From Poecilobothrus nobilitatus (taxonomy: Eukaryota; Arthropoda; Insecta; Diptera; Dolichopodidae), in the NCBI GenBank assembly GCA_947095535.1, contig OX352774.1, forward strand, positions 72,788,416 through 72,852,415: a stretch of DNA of 64,000 nt, given 5' to 3'. A program made the translations under genes and the position numbers. The notes under the pieces were generated by a model that was given only the letters and a program-made list of their open reading frames with translations, did no database searches and was not told where the DNA came from. This document shows, piece by piece, positions 35,827 to 46,979 of this stretch (positions within the stretch are counted from its first letter, which is position 1; every line of letters starts with the position of its first letter).

Positions 35827-36245
35827 CAGAGATGCAAACCAAAAGGTTTTTCTATTTAGTTTTGGTTTAATAAGTAAATTCTACTTTTGGTTTAGGGTTT
35901 GTTTTAGGTTTTAAGAGTTTAAATATTTGGTTATAGGTTTGGTTTTGTTTCAGTATCAATTAATAAGACAAATTTATGTGCTTTAAATATTTTATTTTAT
36001 GGTAGGTATCTATAAAAATTTATTTATTAATTAAGAAAAAAATAATTGACGAACTACTAGGAATAACAAGATAACATTAAAAATTATAATAAAACAAAAT
36101 AAATTTGCTTTTAAAGGTAAATATATAATAATTTATTTTACATTTACTTAATATGTATTTATATATAATTTTCAATTTGTTTTGGTTTGGTTCTGATTGT
36201 ACAAAATTTTAATGCCGACAGTTTCTGATTTGATTTACATCTCTG
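35827..36245. mobile_element. Nonautonomous hAT-like MITE, 419 bp
   Basis: The left end CAGAGATGCAAACCAAAAGG and the reverse complement of the right end CAGAGATGTAAATCAAATC pair over about 17 bp with two mismatches. Flanking octamers AATTTAAA and ATTTTAAG agree at 6 of 8 positions, an old duplication. The interior is rich in GGTTT / TTTGGTTT words and has no coding frame. Confidence 0.7.
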
Positions 36246-36302
36246 ATTTTAAGCATAAAAAGGAGTAGAAAAATTGAGTAGTAGAATTAGATTTTTATTA
36301 TA

Positions 36303-36914
36303 TTGAATGATATTGATGATTGATATTACAAATCATAAATTATATATATAGGGTGTGTTAGAGCATGAGTACAAGTGTTTTAAAAAAAAAATATTAATGT
36401 TAGCGGAAATGCTCTGTCGATGGTATATATTTCCAAGTTCCAACTTTCGGAAAGGATCAGAAAGGGGTCAGTTATAGTCCGTGCAGTAAAAGAAAAGACT
36501 TTTTATGAAATTTATATTTGCAAAAGAAGGCTTATGTAATTTAAGTAAAAAAGATATTTTGGTATTATTGCCACAAGAAAATGTGTATGTAAAATTCTAA
36601 TGCTAGGCTTCGAATATAAGATTTTATGTAAAAAACTACTTGTTAAAAAGATTCTTTTACTGATCGGACCATAGACATATTTTTTTATACAAATTTGGAT
36701 TCTACTTTCAAAATTAGGAAATTTTTATCTTTATATTATATTTTTTTGTTTTCTCAGTATTTTGCTTATAAATCAATAAAAATATAACAAAATTCATTCA
36801 CACTTCTAAGTACATAATACAGCAAAAATATGAAACATCTTCCTTATATTTACATGGCTGGGATACTCTGTATATGAATTATGATTTATGGCATCAATTA
36901 TCAATATCATTCAT
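36303..36914. mobile_element. Small element with inverted repeats of about 45 bp, about 612 bp
   Basis: The left end TTGAATGATATTGATGATTG... and the reverse complement of the right end ATGAATGATATTGATAATTG... match over roughly 45 bp with several mismatches. The match extends through AAATCATAA into TATATATAGGG / TATACAGAG. The TATA on either side may be a 4-bp target duplication, but low complexity makes this uncertain. There is no coding frame. It is most likely a MITE. It ends only 10 bp before the next insertion. Confidence 0.6.
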
Positions 36915-37520
36915 TATACATATCGTCGGTGTTATGCAATAGTCACGAAACTGCTTTTTTTGCTATTTTAAGTTAATATTACAGAAAAATGCCAAAAAAC
37001 CTAATCTTTTACATGCAAAAACCACGAATGTGTATTGTTAAAATTGTTTTTGTAAAAAGTAAATTTTGTTTTCGCGAATCAATTAAAATTGAAGAAAAAT
37101 TCTTTTTCTATATGCAAAAGACGCGAAACTATACTTTCGTTATTATTGCATAAATATTTTGTTAAAATTTAATTATTATTTAAGCGACATTGTCATATTC
37201 GTGATGCCTGCATAATATAAATTGAATGAATGAATGAATGAATTTGTACTAAAGCATGTTCTAACTTGTTCTAATATTATGATAGTTTTGTGCCCTTTTA
37301 TAGTTTTTTTTCTAACGGTTTCAATATTTTGCTGATTCAAAATTATCAAAAAATGTTCTTTGCTTTTACATAATTTTTAGTTGAAATCGTTATTTTAGAG
37401 TGAATATAAAAATATTAGACGAAATATAAAAATTAAAATTAAATTCAAAAAAATAGTAAATATATAGTAAAAATATAAAATAAAAAAGAATATAAATAGG
37501 TATTCAGTTTGTTTGTTAAT

Positions 37521-39595
37521 ATGACGACTCGTGCAAAGATTTTAGTTGAGATGGCCCTTAGGCAAAGAAATACAAGCGTAGAAGAATTGAGGAAAAGAAA
37601 TTCGACAGAAAGATCTAGTAATGTTGTTGAGCCAATTATTTCAAAATCAAATGAAATAGATGGGGAAGTATCTGACGACAGTCTGCCAGATTTTGAACCA
37701 TCCCAAAGCTCATATTGTCCAAGCACTAGTGATACTATTACTGAAAAAGAAAATGGTAACAAAAAATTTGTTTATTTTTGAAACATAAAATGCTAAATTT
37801 CAAATTTTATAGAATCGGTGAATTTAGTTGAAAATATTAATGAACTTCCTCTAAAAAGAAAATTAAAACCAGAGAACTGGAAGCGGAATATTCGAAAAAA
37901 AATAGAGCACAAGGTAAACAATATATAGATACTAAAGGTCGTGTGCATCCTGATAGACCTCTTTTACAATCACCTTGTTTATTGAAACCAAACCATATAA
38001 ATTGCAACAAAATAGTGGAGGAAGACCGTAAAATAATTTATAGTGAATTTAGAAACCTTTGCGATATTGATTCTCAGAGATCATTTCTTCGAAATTTGTT
38101 AGAAAAAGTTCCTAAATCACGATCAACTAACAGTTCCAACATATCGCTACGACATTTTACAATTAAATATAGTATTATTACCAATAATGAAAAAGTTTCG
38201 GTTTGCAGAAATTTTTTCATGGCAACTTTTAATGTTACCGATGCATTAATAAGAAGTTCGGTGAATAAAGTCAACGACAGTGGAAACCTTTTGAAAGATG
38301 GGCGTGGAAAACATAATAAGCACCATAATAAATTATCTCAGGAACATGAAGAGTTTATAATAAGTCATATTAAATCTTTTCCAGCTGTCGAAAGCCACTA
38401 TTGTCGCAAATCTTCTAAAAAAAGATATTTAGACTCTACTCTAAATATTAAAATAATGTATAATATGTATGTTACTGAATGTGAAACAAAAATTATAAAA
38501 CCTATAAGTCAAGCTAAATATAGAAAAACTTTTAAATTATATAATCTAGGTTTCTTTAAACCCAAAAAAGATCAATGTAAGAAGTGCTTATGTTACAGAT
38601 CTTTAAATGAAAACGAAAAAGAGGTACAAAGAGAGTTTTTTGAAAAACATATAAAAGCTAAAGAAATGGCACGCAAAGAAAGAGAAAATGATAAGATAAT
38701 AGCCCAAAATGATGCTACAACTTTGTCATTTAATTTTGATTTGGAAGCAGTTTTAAATATACCAAAAGGTCCGGCTGGTCAAATATTTTATTTAAGAAAA
38801 CTGGCGTTGTATAATTTAACTACTTATAATTTAGGAAACCAGGAGGTTGATTGCTTTTTATGGGATGAATGCCAAGGAAAACGTGGTTCAAACGAAATTT
38901 CATCGTGCATTTACGAATTTATATTGTGTCATTCTAATATTTCAGCAGTACGAATGATGTCGGACGGTTGTGGGGGGCAACAAAAAAATTCAACATTTGC
39001 AATTATGTGTTTAAAATTACTGCAAAATCACCCAACTTTACAAAATATACAACATAAATTTTTTGAAAGTGGCCATACAGAAATGGAATGTGATTCCATT
39101 CACTCTAAAATTGAAAAAAAATCAAAAAATGTTCCAATTTATACACCAGAAGGATGGGCACAAATTATTAGATTATCAAGAAATAAGCCACAACCATTTA
39201 ACGTTAAAAGTCTGACATTCGATGACTTTTATGACTTTAAATCAGTAACTTCTAATTATATACTAAATATTCCTTGGAGAAAAGTGTGTTTTTTGGAATA
39301 TAGAAAAACGTTCCCCAAAACGATATTTTATAAAATAAATTTTGATGAACAGTTTGTTGCAGTTGAGTTAGGCAAAAAACGAGGTCGCAACGTTAATAAT
39401 ATTAATTTAGAAAAAGCATATAGTGAAGAATTACCGATATCTATACCAAAATATAATGATTTAAAAAAAATGTGTAATGATTTAATCATACCAAAAATAC
39501 ACCATAAATATTTTGCAAACATTAAAACCAATAAGAACAGCAGAGATTGCTTACCACAACCAGATGAAGAAGAAGAATCTGAATACGAAAACTGA
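37521..39595 (+). pseudogene. Transposase-like gene of the 'GHT-MHS-IE' family, two exons, one homopolymer frameshift
   Basis: Exon 1 is 37521-37755 (MTTRAKILVEMALRQR..., acidic and Ser-rich). The intron 37756-37812 is GT-AG. Exon 2 is 37813-39595. Exon 2 starts ESVNLVENINELPLKRKLKP with a basic NWKRNIRKK. It then shifts by one base in an A-run (8 As at 37894-37901; 9 would keep the frame) and stays open to the end. The core has CKKCLCYRSL, FNFDLEAVLNIPKG, FYLRKLALYNLTTYN, CFLWDECQGKRGSNEISS, MSDGCGGQQKNS and FFESGHTEMECDSIHSKIE. The conserved Asp, His and Glu make it a plausible RNase-H-like DDE nuclease of the type databases list as an uncharacterised domain (DUF7869, from memory). One base separates it from a 672-residue protein, so a sequencing error is possible. 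Confidence 0.78.
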
Positions 39596-39616
39596 ATAGT
39601 ATGACTATATATTTAT

Positions 39617-39830
39617 GTACCTTGTTTGTTGAAATAATTTTTTTATTTAAGAATATTTGAATTAATTTAATTTTGTTATTATTTTTTGTACCTTGTTTGT
39701 TGAAATAATTTTTTTATTTAAGAATATTTGAATTAATTTAATTTTGTTATTATTTTTTGTACTTTGTTTGTTGAAATAGTTTTGTTATTTAAAAAATGTG
39801 AATTAATTTAATTTTTTTATTATTTTTTGT
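39617..39830. repeat. 71-bp tandem repeat, three copies
   Basis: The unit, beginning GTACCTTGTTTGTTGAAATA, starts at 39617, 39688 and 39759. The first two copies are nearly identical and the third is diverged. It lies between the transposase stop and the right TIR of the 3.2-kb element. Confidence 0.85.
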
Positions 39831-40756
39831 TACTTTAATTACTAATAAAATATAAAAATAATACAAAAAGTGTTTTTGTATAAAAAAACGAAGTTTTATC
39901 ATTTGAATAAAATGAATTCTGCAAAAATCGCGAAAGTGTCAAAACTTATCAACCTATTATTTTTTCATTTTTGTAAAACTTTTATTTTAAAATATAAATA
40001 ATATTATTTCAAAAAAATACATTTTAGAAGTAATGACTTTCAAGAACAAATATTGACAAGGTATTTAATTTTCTAAAATATTTAAATCGATTTTTCTTAA
40101 AATGTCATTTTTTCACTTTCGTGACTATTGCATAATACTGACGATATAATAAAAATGTAAAATCTCTGAAAGCGCGCGTAATATGTGTAATGTTATTGGA
40201 AAGCATTATATTTTGAAAGCAAATTAGAAGTGGCAACTGGCAAGTGAATTTTTAATTATTGAATAATTTTTAATTTATATTAATTTATAAATTGTAAGTG
40301 AATAAAAGCAACATGAATAAGAAAAAACTATCTGGAGCTGAGTACAGAAAGAGAAGAAAAATTCAGGAGGAAGAAAACAAAAAACAATCAGGTAAACTGC
40401 TGGAATTTTTTTCTGTTGGAACAAGTGCTAGTTTGGAAGAGCAGGTAATTCCATCTGTTATAGATAGTGTTACTAGAGAACCGGTAGCGTCAACCTCAAA
40501 TCCAACAGTTTTATTAAATATTCAAAATGACACCAATGAAAAATCTAATAATAATTTAGGTAATTTATTGCAAGATTTGACAGATCCAGCTAATTGGCCC
40601 AATTTAAACGATGACGTTATTAATAAATTAGTTAGCTTAGGTCCAAAACAGGTTTTAGATTTTATTTTTCCAAAAACTAAAAATAGAAAATTTAATATTT
40701 CTTTGTACAACAGAATTTTAGCTAACGGTAATAAAATTTCTCGTTCTTGGTTAATA

Positions 40757-43158
40757 CAGGTAGTCCCCGACTTACGACCGTTCGACTTACGACTATTCGC
40801 ACTTCCGACCAATTTTATTCGTACAAAATGCTAAAAGAAAACGAACAGATAAAATATATATATGTACTATTTGAATTTTTTTAACTAAGAAAAAGGATTT
40901 ATTATAAGATTTTTTATCACAACATTCTTAATTTACGGTTGCTAAGGAAATATTTCATAACAACACAAAAACTAAAAAAATATGATCCATATTTTTTTAA
41001 ATTAATAATACGCAATTGTTTAGTTTTACATTACATATGTATTTTAATTCTTGTGTTACAGTCGCAATTTTTTTAAGTGAATAATTTTATATCATCCTAA
41101 AAATGGCTGGAACGAGTAAAAATAGAAATAAAAGAAGTGTTATAGACTTGGAAACCAAACATAAATTAATTGTGCAATTTGAAAATGGTAAAAAAGTGAA
41201 AGATATAGCACATGATCTTAAACTATCTCATTCAACAATATCCACGATTTTAAAGAATAAAAAACGAATTTTGCAATCTGTTCAAGAATCGGCATCTAAG
41301 AAATCTACAATAATAACCAAAAATAGACAAGGCCCGATACATGATATGGAAAAACTATTAGTGATTTGGATGGAAGATTTAATTCAAAAACGAATTCCTC
41401 TAAGTCTCGCAATCATCCAAAATAAAGCACTTAGTCTTTTCGAAATGTTAAAATTAAAGGCAGGTAAAGACTATAATCAGACTTTTAGTGCAAGCCATGG
41501 CTGGTTTCAAAGATTTAGAAAGAGAGCAAATTTTCAAAATGTAAAAATTAGTGGAGAGGCAGCCAGCGCTGATAATAAAGCTGCTGAGGAGTTTGTACTT
41601 AAATTCGACGAGTTTCTACAAGAGAATAATTATACAAAGGAACAAATATTTAATGTAGATGAGACCGGTCTATATTGGAAGAAGATGCCTGAACGTACGT
41701 ACATTCATAAGAACGAAAAAAGTATGCCAGGGTTCAAAGCTTTTAAGGACCGAATAACGGTTTTATTAGGTGGAAATATTGCTGGTTACAAATTGAAACC
41801 TTTTGTAATACATCGCGCTAAAAATCCAAGAGCATTTAAAGGTGTAAATATTAAAATGTTACCAGTGCATTACAAATCAAATAAAAATGCATGGACGACA
41901 CAATTACTTTTTGAGCACTGGTTTACGAAAATATTTGCAACAAAAGTAAAAGAATATTGTAATCAACAAAAGATTCCTTTTAAAATACTTTTATTGCTAG
42001 ATAATGCACCTGGACATCCACCGCACCTATGCGACTTACATCCGAACATTCAAATTATGTATCTGCCTCCAAATACTACCAGTATTTTCCAACCCATGGA
42101 TCAGGGTGCTATAGCTACAATTAAGGCCTATTATTTAAAAATTACATTTTCTCAAGCAATTATGGCTCTTGAAGAGGGGATGTCTTTAAAAGAATTTTGG
42201 TCCAAGTATAATATTCTTCAAGGAATCAAAAATATAGGTAGTGGATGGGAAGAAGTCACGCCTTCCTGTATGAGCGGAATATGGAAAAAATTAACAAAAC
42301 GATTTGAAGAATCTACTAGTTCGTCCATTGAAAATGAAGTTGATATTGAGCAAATTACAGATCAAATCGTAGAGCTTGGCCAGCAGCTAGATCTTGAAGT
42401 TGGCAGTGAAGATATTAACCAACTTATTGCATACGAAGTGGATGACCTAACGAACGAAGATCTATTGGGAATTGAAGAACAATGTGTTGCAGAAGGCCAA
42501 GATAAAAGCAAACCAGATGAGGAAGAAAGCCAACAAAAAAAATTCTCAACAAAAGAAATGAGTGCTGCTTTTCACCAAATTAATAAGGGAATGTTAAAAT
42601 TAGAACAAATGGATGCAAATGAAGAGCGATTTTCAAAAGTAAATAAGTTAGTTCAGGAAAACTTGGCTTGTTATCAAGAAATTTACCGGAAAATGAAAGC
42701 TCAGACTGTTCAAACGACATTACATAGATATGTTGAAAAAACCGGCACTGGATGTTCTGTTGCTGAAGACAACGCAATGGATTGCACTCATGTAATAAGT
42801 TCAGATGATGAAGACATGTAAATAACTTTAAATATAATATATTTTTGTTGAATTGAATTTTTTTATTATTATGTATATTTTTGTTTTAATATGTATGTAC
42901 ATATTTTTGAATTCTGTAATATTATTTCAATATATTTTTGTGTTTATTATTATTATTATTTTAAATAAAAATTGAACTATGAATATCAATTTTGTGTAGT
43001 TTAATTTTTCTCTAATAACATTAATATTAGGTAGTGTTAGGAATTTAGTATTTCTAAGTTTTTCTTGTTGTTTTTCTATATGACACTCGACTTACGACTT
43101 AATCGACTTACGACCGACGTCCAGGAACCTATCTCGGTCGTAAGTCGAGGAATACCTG
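40757..43158 (+). mobile_element. Tigger transposon, 2,402 bp, inserted in the hAT-4 coding sequence
   Basis: The left end CAGGTAGTCCCCGACTTACG and the reverse complement of the right end CAGGTATTCCTCGACTTACG are inverted repeats, both continuing ACCG. TA flanks both ends (40755-40756, 43159-43160). Internal CGACTTACGAC words near each end are subterminal repeats. It carries an intact transposase. The insertion left the hAT-4 reading frame otherwise unchanged. Confidence 0.95.
41103..42821 (+). CDS. Tigger transposase (jerky/TIGD-like), intact
   Basis: The frame is 572 residues from an ATG at 41103. Residues 14-55 are a psq-type helix-turn-helix (KHKLIVQFENGKKVKDIAHD). A CENP-B-type DNA-binding domain lies at about 75-145 (SHGWFQRFRKRANF). 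The catalytic core has FNVDETGLYWKKMP (D about 185), LLLLDNAPGHPP (D about 300) and IFQPMDQGAIATIK (D about 333), a D-D-32-D spacing typical of Tigger. The C-terminal 150 residues are acidic. TIRs with TA duplications surround it, and there are no stops, so the element could be autonomous. The length is normal for the family. Confidence 0.94.
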   Translation: MAGTSKNRNKRSVIDLETKHKLIVQFENGKKVKDIAHDLKLSHSTISTILKNKKRILQSVQESASKKSTIITKNRQGPIHDMEKLLVIWMEDLIQKRIPLSLAIIQNKALSLFEMLKLKAGKDYNQTFSASHGWFQRFRKRANFQNVKISGEAASADNKAAEEFVLKFDEFLQENNYTKEQIFNVDETGLYWKKMPERTYIHKNEKSMPGFKAFKDRITVLLGGNIAGYKLKPFVIHRAKNPRAFKGVNIKMLPVHYKSNKNAWTTQLLFEHWFTKIFATKVKEYCNQQKIPFKILLLLDNAPGHPPHLCDLHPNIQIMYLPPNTTSIFQPMDQGAIATIKAYYLKITFSQAIMALEEGMSLKEFWSKYNILQGIKNIGSGWEEVTPSCMSGIWKKLTKRFEESTSSSIENEVDIEQITDQIVELGQQLDLEVGSEDINQLIAYEVDDLTNEDLLGIEEQCVAEGQDKSKPDEEESQQKKFSTKEMSAAFHQINKGMLKLEQMDANEERFSKVNKLVQENLACYQEIYRKMKAQTVQTTLHRYVEKTGTGCSVAEDNAMDCTHVISSDDEDM

Positions 43159-45243
43159 TATATTCAATTTCTAAAGATGCCGTTTTTTGTTTCTGCTGTT
43201 GTATATTTTCTAAAAATAGGGATGTACATTCTTTATCAAGTTCTGGATGTTCAGATTGGAGCCATGTGGGGCAAATTCTGAAGATCCATGAAAATAGTTC
43301 TTATCATATGCAAAATTTTAAATCATGGAAAATGTTAGAAGTTAGTGTTAAAACGAATCGTACTATAGATTGTGCATTAGAAAGTACTATGAAAGTTGAA
43401 ATTCAGCATTGGAATAATGTATTACGTAGGTTACTTATTTTAGTTAAATTTCTTGGAACTCAGTCTTTAGCCTTTAGAGGAACATCCGAAAAATTATATG
43501 CTTTGAATAACGGTAATTTTTTAAAACTTGTAGAAGCTATAGGAAATTTTGATTTAGTGTTAGGAGAACATTTAAAGAGAATAGTAAATGGGGAGACACA
43601 GAATAAATATCTTAGTAAGACAATTCAAAATGAACTAATACATTTAATATCTGATTCGGTAAGAAGAAAAATTATTTCCATGATTAAGGTTGCAAAATAT
43701 TTTTCAATCATAGTAGACTCTACTCCAGACAAAAGCCATATTGAGCAAGTTAGTTTAGTTATTAGATTTGTTCACCAGGAAAATAATAGTTTTAAAATTA
43801 AAGAACATTTCTTAGGTTTTTTAGAAAGAAAAGATAAAACTGGTGAAGGACTGACTGATTTAATTTTAAAAGAATTAGAAAATTTTAATATTTCAATTAA
43901 TGATTGTAGAGGTCAGGGTTATGATAATGGCTCCAACATGCGAGGTAAACAATCCGGTATGCAAAATAGAATTAGAATTTTAGAACCTAGAGCTTTCTTT
44001 GTCCCATGTTCCTCGCATACCTTAAATTTAGTAGTAAATGATTCTGCTCATTGTTCTTTAGATGCAGTTAAATTTTTTGATATTGTACAAAATTTATATA
44101 CTTTTGTATCTAGTTCAACAAATAGATGGGCAATATACAAAAAAAATGTGCCGAATTTAACTTTAAAACCTCTTTCTGAAACTAGATGGGAAAGTAGGAT
44201 AGATGCATTGAAGCCTCTAAAGAATAATCTAGCAGATATCAATGAAGCTTTAATTGAAATTTCTGAAGAGGGAAATTCAGAAGTAAAAGTTACTGCTGAA
44301 TCGTTAGGAAATAAAATCTTAGAGTTTAAATTTATTTGTAGTTTATTGGTTTGGTTTGATATTTTAGAAAAAATAAATATAGCAAGCAAATATTTGCAAG
44401 GACAAAGTGTTAGTTTGTCTGCAGGCATTTCATTATTAGAAACCACAGCTCGATTTCTCGTAGAAATGAGATCTGATGAGGTATTCGAAAAATATATTAG
44501 TTCAGCTCAGGCAATAGCTTTAGATTTAGATGTACAAGCTACATTTCCAAATCAGTCATCCTTACGTTCTCAGAAACGAAAAAGGATGTATACAGAAGAG
44601 TGTCAGGAAACAATTTTAGATCCCAAACTAAGTTTTAAGGTCAATTTTTATTTCAAAGTCTTAGATCAGGCTATTAGTTCTATTAATGAAAGATTTGAGC
44701 TTCTTAAAGCTCACAATAATTTATTTTTTTTCTTCCATAATTTAAGTGAGGCTTCTAACTTAGAAAATTTAAAAGAACTATGTGAAAAGGTAGATTCTGC
44801 TTTGTCCTTTAATGAATCAAAAGATTTAAATGGTGAGGAGTTATATACAGAATTGTTAGTTTTATCGCCACTTGTCAAACCAAACCAAACTAGTTTAGAT
44901 GTTTTAAATTACTTATTTCAATCAGGTTTAGATCTAATTTTTCCGAATTCTGTAATAGCCATTAAAATTTTAAACACCTTACCAATAAGTGTAGCTTCAG
45001 GTGAACGTAGTTTTTCAAAATTAAAATTAATCAAAACTTACTTACGAACGACAATGACACAAGATAGACTGGTAGGCTTGTCAATTTTATCCATAGAAAA
45101 AGAATTAGTTGAAGCTTTAGATTATGATGATCTTATTGAGGAATTCGCAAAGTTGATAGCTAGGAAGGTTAGGTTTACTTAAGTTATAATTTAGATGTTG
45201 ATGTAATTTAGATTTGTTTAGGTTATCTAGGAAAAGAGGAATA

Positions 45244-45313
45244 GGCCTATTGGGGAAACCTCTATAAAAAAACGCGTTAAAAAAGCCTACCTCAATGGTG
45301 ACGCGGAAATGGC
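45244..45313 (+). repeat. Dispersed 70-bp conserved motif, copy 2
   Basis: It starts GGCCTATTGGGGAAACC and ends GGTGACGCGGAAATGGC. It lies between the hAT-4 transposase stop (45182) and the hAT-4 right TIR. It is the most diverged of the three copies; its central part matches poorly. Confidence 0.6.
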
Positions 45314-45400
45314 TTGTACCATTAATTTTAAGTTAAAGGGGCGAAATTTTTCAAAAGTGCACAGGGCGCCAAATTGAATAGGACCGGGCCTGCTCATATT

Positions 45401-46015
45401 CATAATAACAGGTACATACATAATTATACTCATTTTTATTGCAGCATATTGTACCTATTGTACCTGTTGAATTTAATTTAATATTAACTTATATTAAAAT
45501 AAGTTATTTTTAAAATGTGTATGTTTGTATGTACATAATATATCTTAATTATGATTTTTAATACAAAAAACACATTCTTAATGACTTAAACAAAAAAAAT
45601 ATAATTTAATTTTAAAGTCGACGAACAGAGAAAGTGACAAAAGTTAAAATTAACATGAACAAAAATTTAAACATAATGCACAATGCAATTCATCTATTTC
45701 TAATATAAAAAATGAATTAATATTTTTCTTCTTTTCTTATACGTATTTATTGTCTATTGAGAAATTCCAAATTCTTACTTTTTATTTAAAAAAAAAAACT
45801 TACATTTGTTTTTATGTTCTTATTATTTAATTTATATTCTAATAATTAGAACATAATAGATTCTCATATTAGTACACATAAAGATTCTCATATTAGTACA
45901 CATAATAGATTCTCATATTAGTACACAAGTTAAATATTTAGAACATTATGTTCTAATAATAGCTCCGTTGAAGGGAATTTTAAAATAAAAGTTTTCGCAC
46001 AAAATTTTCTATTAG
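45401..46015. other. Spacer with a 24-bp triplicated repeat inside inverted flanks
   Basis: 'agattctcatattagtac' followed by 'acat' is present three times, at 45858, 45882 and 45907. The triplet is flanked by inverted words TTCTAATAATTAGAACATAA (about 45836) and AACATTATGTTCTAATAAT (about 45942), so the array may sit in the loop of a long hairpin. The rest is AT-rich without frames. Confidence 0.55.
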
Positions 46016-46979
46016 TTGAAACATCTATATAGTATATTATCTTTGTTATGGATAAGCGCTATATCAAAAGAAAATTGGCAACCTACGGCGTATAGTTGCA
46101 TATGCGCTTATCACTTTAAAGAGTCGTGTTTTTCTTATACTAATAAAAGGCAATGTTTATTGCCAAACTCTGTTCCAAGTATTTTCCCCAATAATTTAGA
46201 ATATTTATCTGATAATACAAATAGCACAGAAACGTCAAATTCTCGGGATAGTAATTTTATTTTAAACTTTAATAATTTAGTTTCAAACTTTGATAAAAAT
46301 ATTAATTTAAATGGCTGGTTTCTACATAAAAATAGAGAAAGTATTGTTTTATGCGTATTGCAAGAAGATGAATATTTCGGTTGTGCTTTTAAATTTAGAA
46401 TTATAATTAATAATAATCTTCTTATTACCTGCTTCACAGGCTCTAAAAAAAAACCAGCCAAAAATTTTGAACACATTTTACCCAAAAATATGAAACTTGT
46501 ATTTTGGTCTCAGCTAAAACAATTGATATCGTTTTTTGATAATACCAAGTCATCCGTTTCTGATGAACCATTAATAATTTTACAAAACGCTTTGATCTTG
46601 TTAAATGATTATATAAATTTCGAGGATGATTCTATAAAACGGGATAAATTAAATTTTATTTTTAATCAAATTGAACTGATAAATCTAAAATCACCAAAAT
46701 ACAGTTGTGATATCATGGTAATGTCATTTTTAACTTTTGCACATTCCAGAGCTACTTATAAAATTATTTCTCAATTTCGTTCTCTTCCAAGCAGTCGCCA
46801 TCTTCAAAGACTATCTTCTCAACTGCATGTAACCCCTGATTATAAACATTTAGAAAATGATAATAATTATTAGTAGCTTCTCAATCCTTAACGGAACGAG
46901 TAAAATTTGTAGCCATTTTAATTGACGAAATTTATGTAGAACAAGGTCTACAATACAAAGCGAATGGTGTCGTTGGAAA
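46016..46979 (+). pseudogene. Second P-element-type transposase with partial THAP domain, truncated
   Basis: The open stretch 46016-46873 has the second half of a THAP finger (LWISAISKENWQPTAYS, CAYHFKESCF, NSVPSIF box). A linker follows, then a P-element core beginning DIMVMSFLTFAHSRATYK and ending near HLQRLSSQL. A frame change at about 46871-46879 leads into QSLTERVKFVAILIDEIYVE with the first catalytic aspartate, and the coding match ends at about 46975. The third copy of the 70-bp dispersed motif begins at 46980. The first THAP half is missing, perhaps in an unseen exon. It is a different family from the P element at 27085. Confidence 0.75.

Larger units (their letters stand above)
36924..40143 (+). 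mobile_element. DNA transposon with 4-bp TSD, 3,220 bp (possibly Sola-like)
   Basis: The left end CGTCGGTGTTATGCAATAGT and the right end reverse-complemented, CGTCAGTATTATGCAATAGT, both continue CACGAAA: 27 bp with two mismatches. ATAT flanks both sides (36920-36923, 40144-40147) as a likely 4-bp duplication. It encodes one two-exon transposase-like gene and carries a 71-bp tandem repeat in its 3' part. The superfamily is not certain: 4-bp TSD and gene size fit Sola-type elements, but I cannot confirm that without a search. Confidence 0.85.
40313..45182 (+). pseudogene. hAT-4 transposase (ZMYM/DUF4371-like hAT) split by a Tigger insertion
   Basis: The frame starts at ATG 40313 (MNKKKLSGAEYRKRRKIQ) and runs open to 40756, where Tigger begins. 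It resumes in the same frame at 43161 and runs to the stop at 45182. Together they would be about 821 residues. The first part carries RSWLI just before the insertion. The second opens YSISKDAVFCFCCCIFS, the TTF-type zinc-finger region that precedes many hAT transposases. Then follow IIVDSTPDKSHIEQVS (catalytic aspartate), CRGQGYDNGSNM, VPCSSHTLNLVV, LSETRWESR, and the C-terminal ISVASGERSFSKLKLIKTYL dimerisation motif. Apart from the insertion I see no stop or frameshift. Confidence 0.88.
34890..45392 (+). mobile_element. hAT transposon (hAT-4) expanded to 10.5 kb by nested insertions
   Basis: The left end is CAGGGCCGGTCCTTC. The right end, reverse-complemented, is CAGGCCCGGTCCTATTC. An exact 8-bp duplication, CTCATATT, flanks it at 34882-34889 and 45393-45400. 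Subterminal words GGGCGCCA and TGTGCA recur at about 34910-34955, 35595-35620, 35701-35740 and 45355-45372. Inside are a hAT MITE (35827-36245), a long-TIR element (36303-36914), a 3.2-kb transposon (36924-40143), a Tigger (40757-43158) and the split hAT-4 transposase. Subtracting the 3.2-kb element and Tigger with their duplications leaves about 4.9 kb. Confidence 0.93.
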
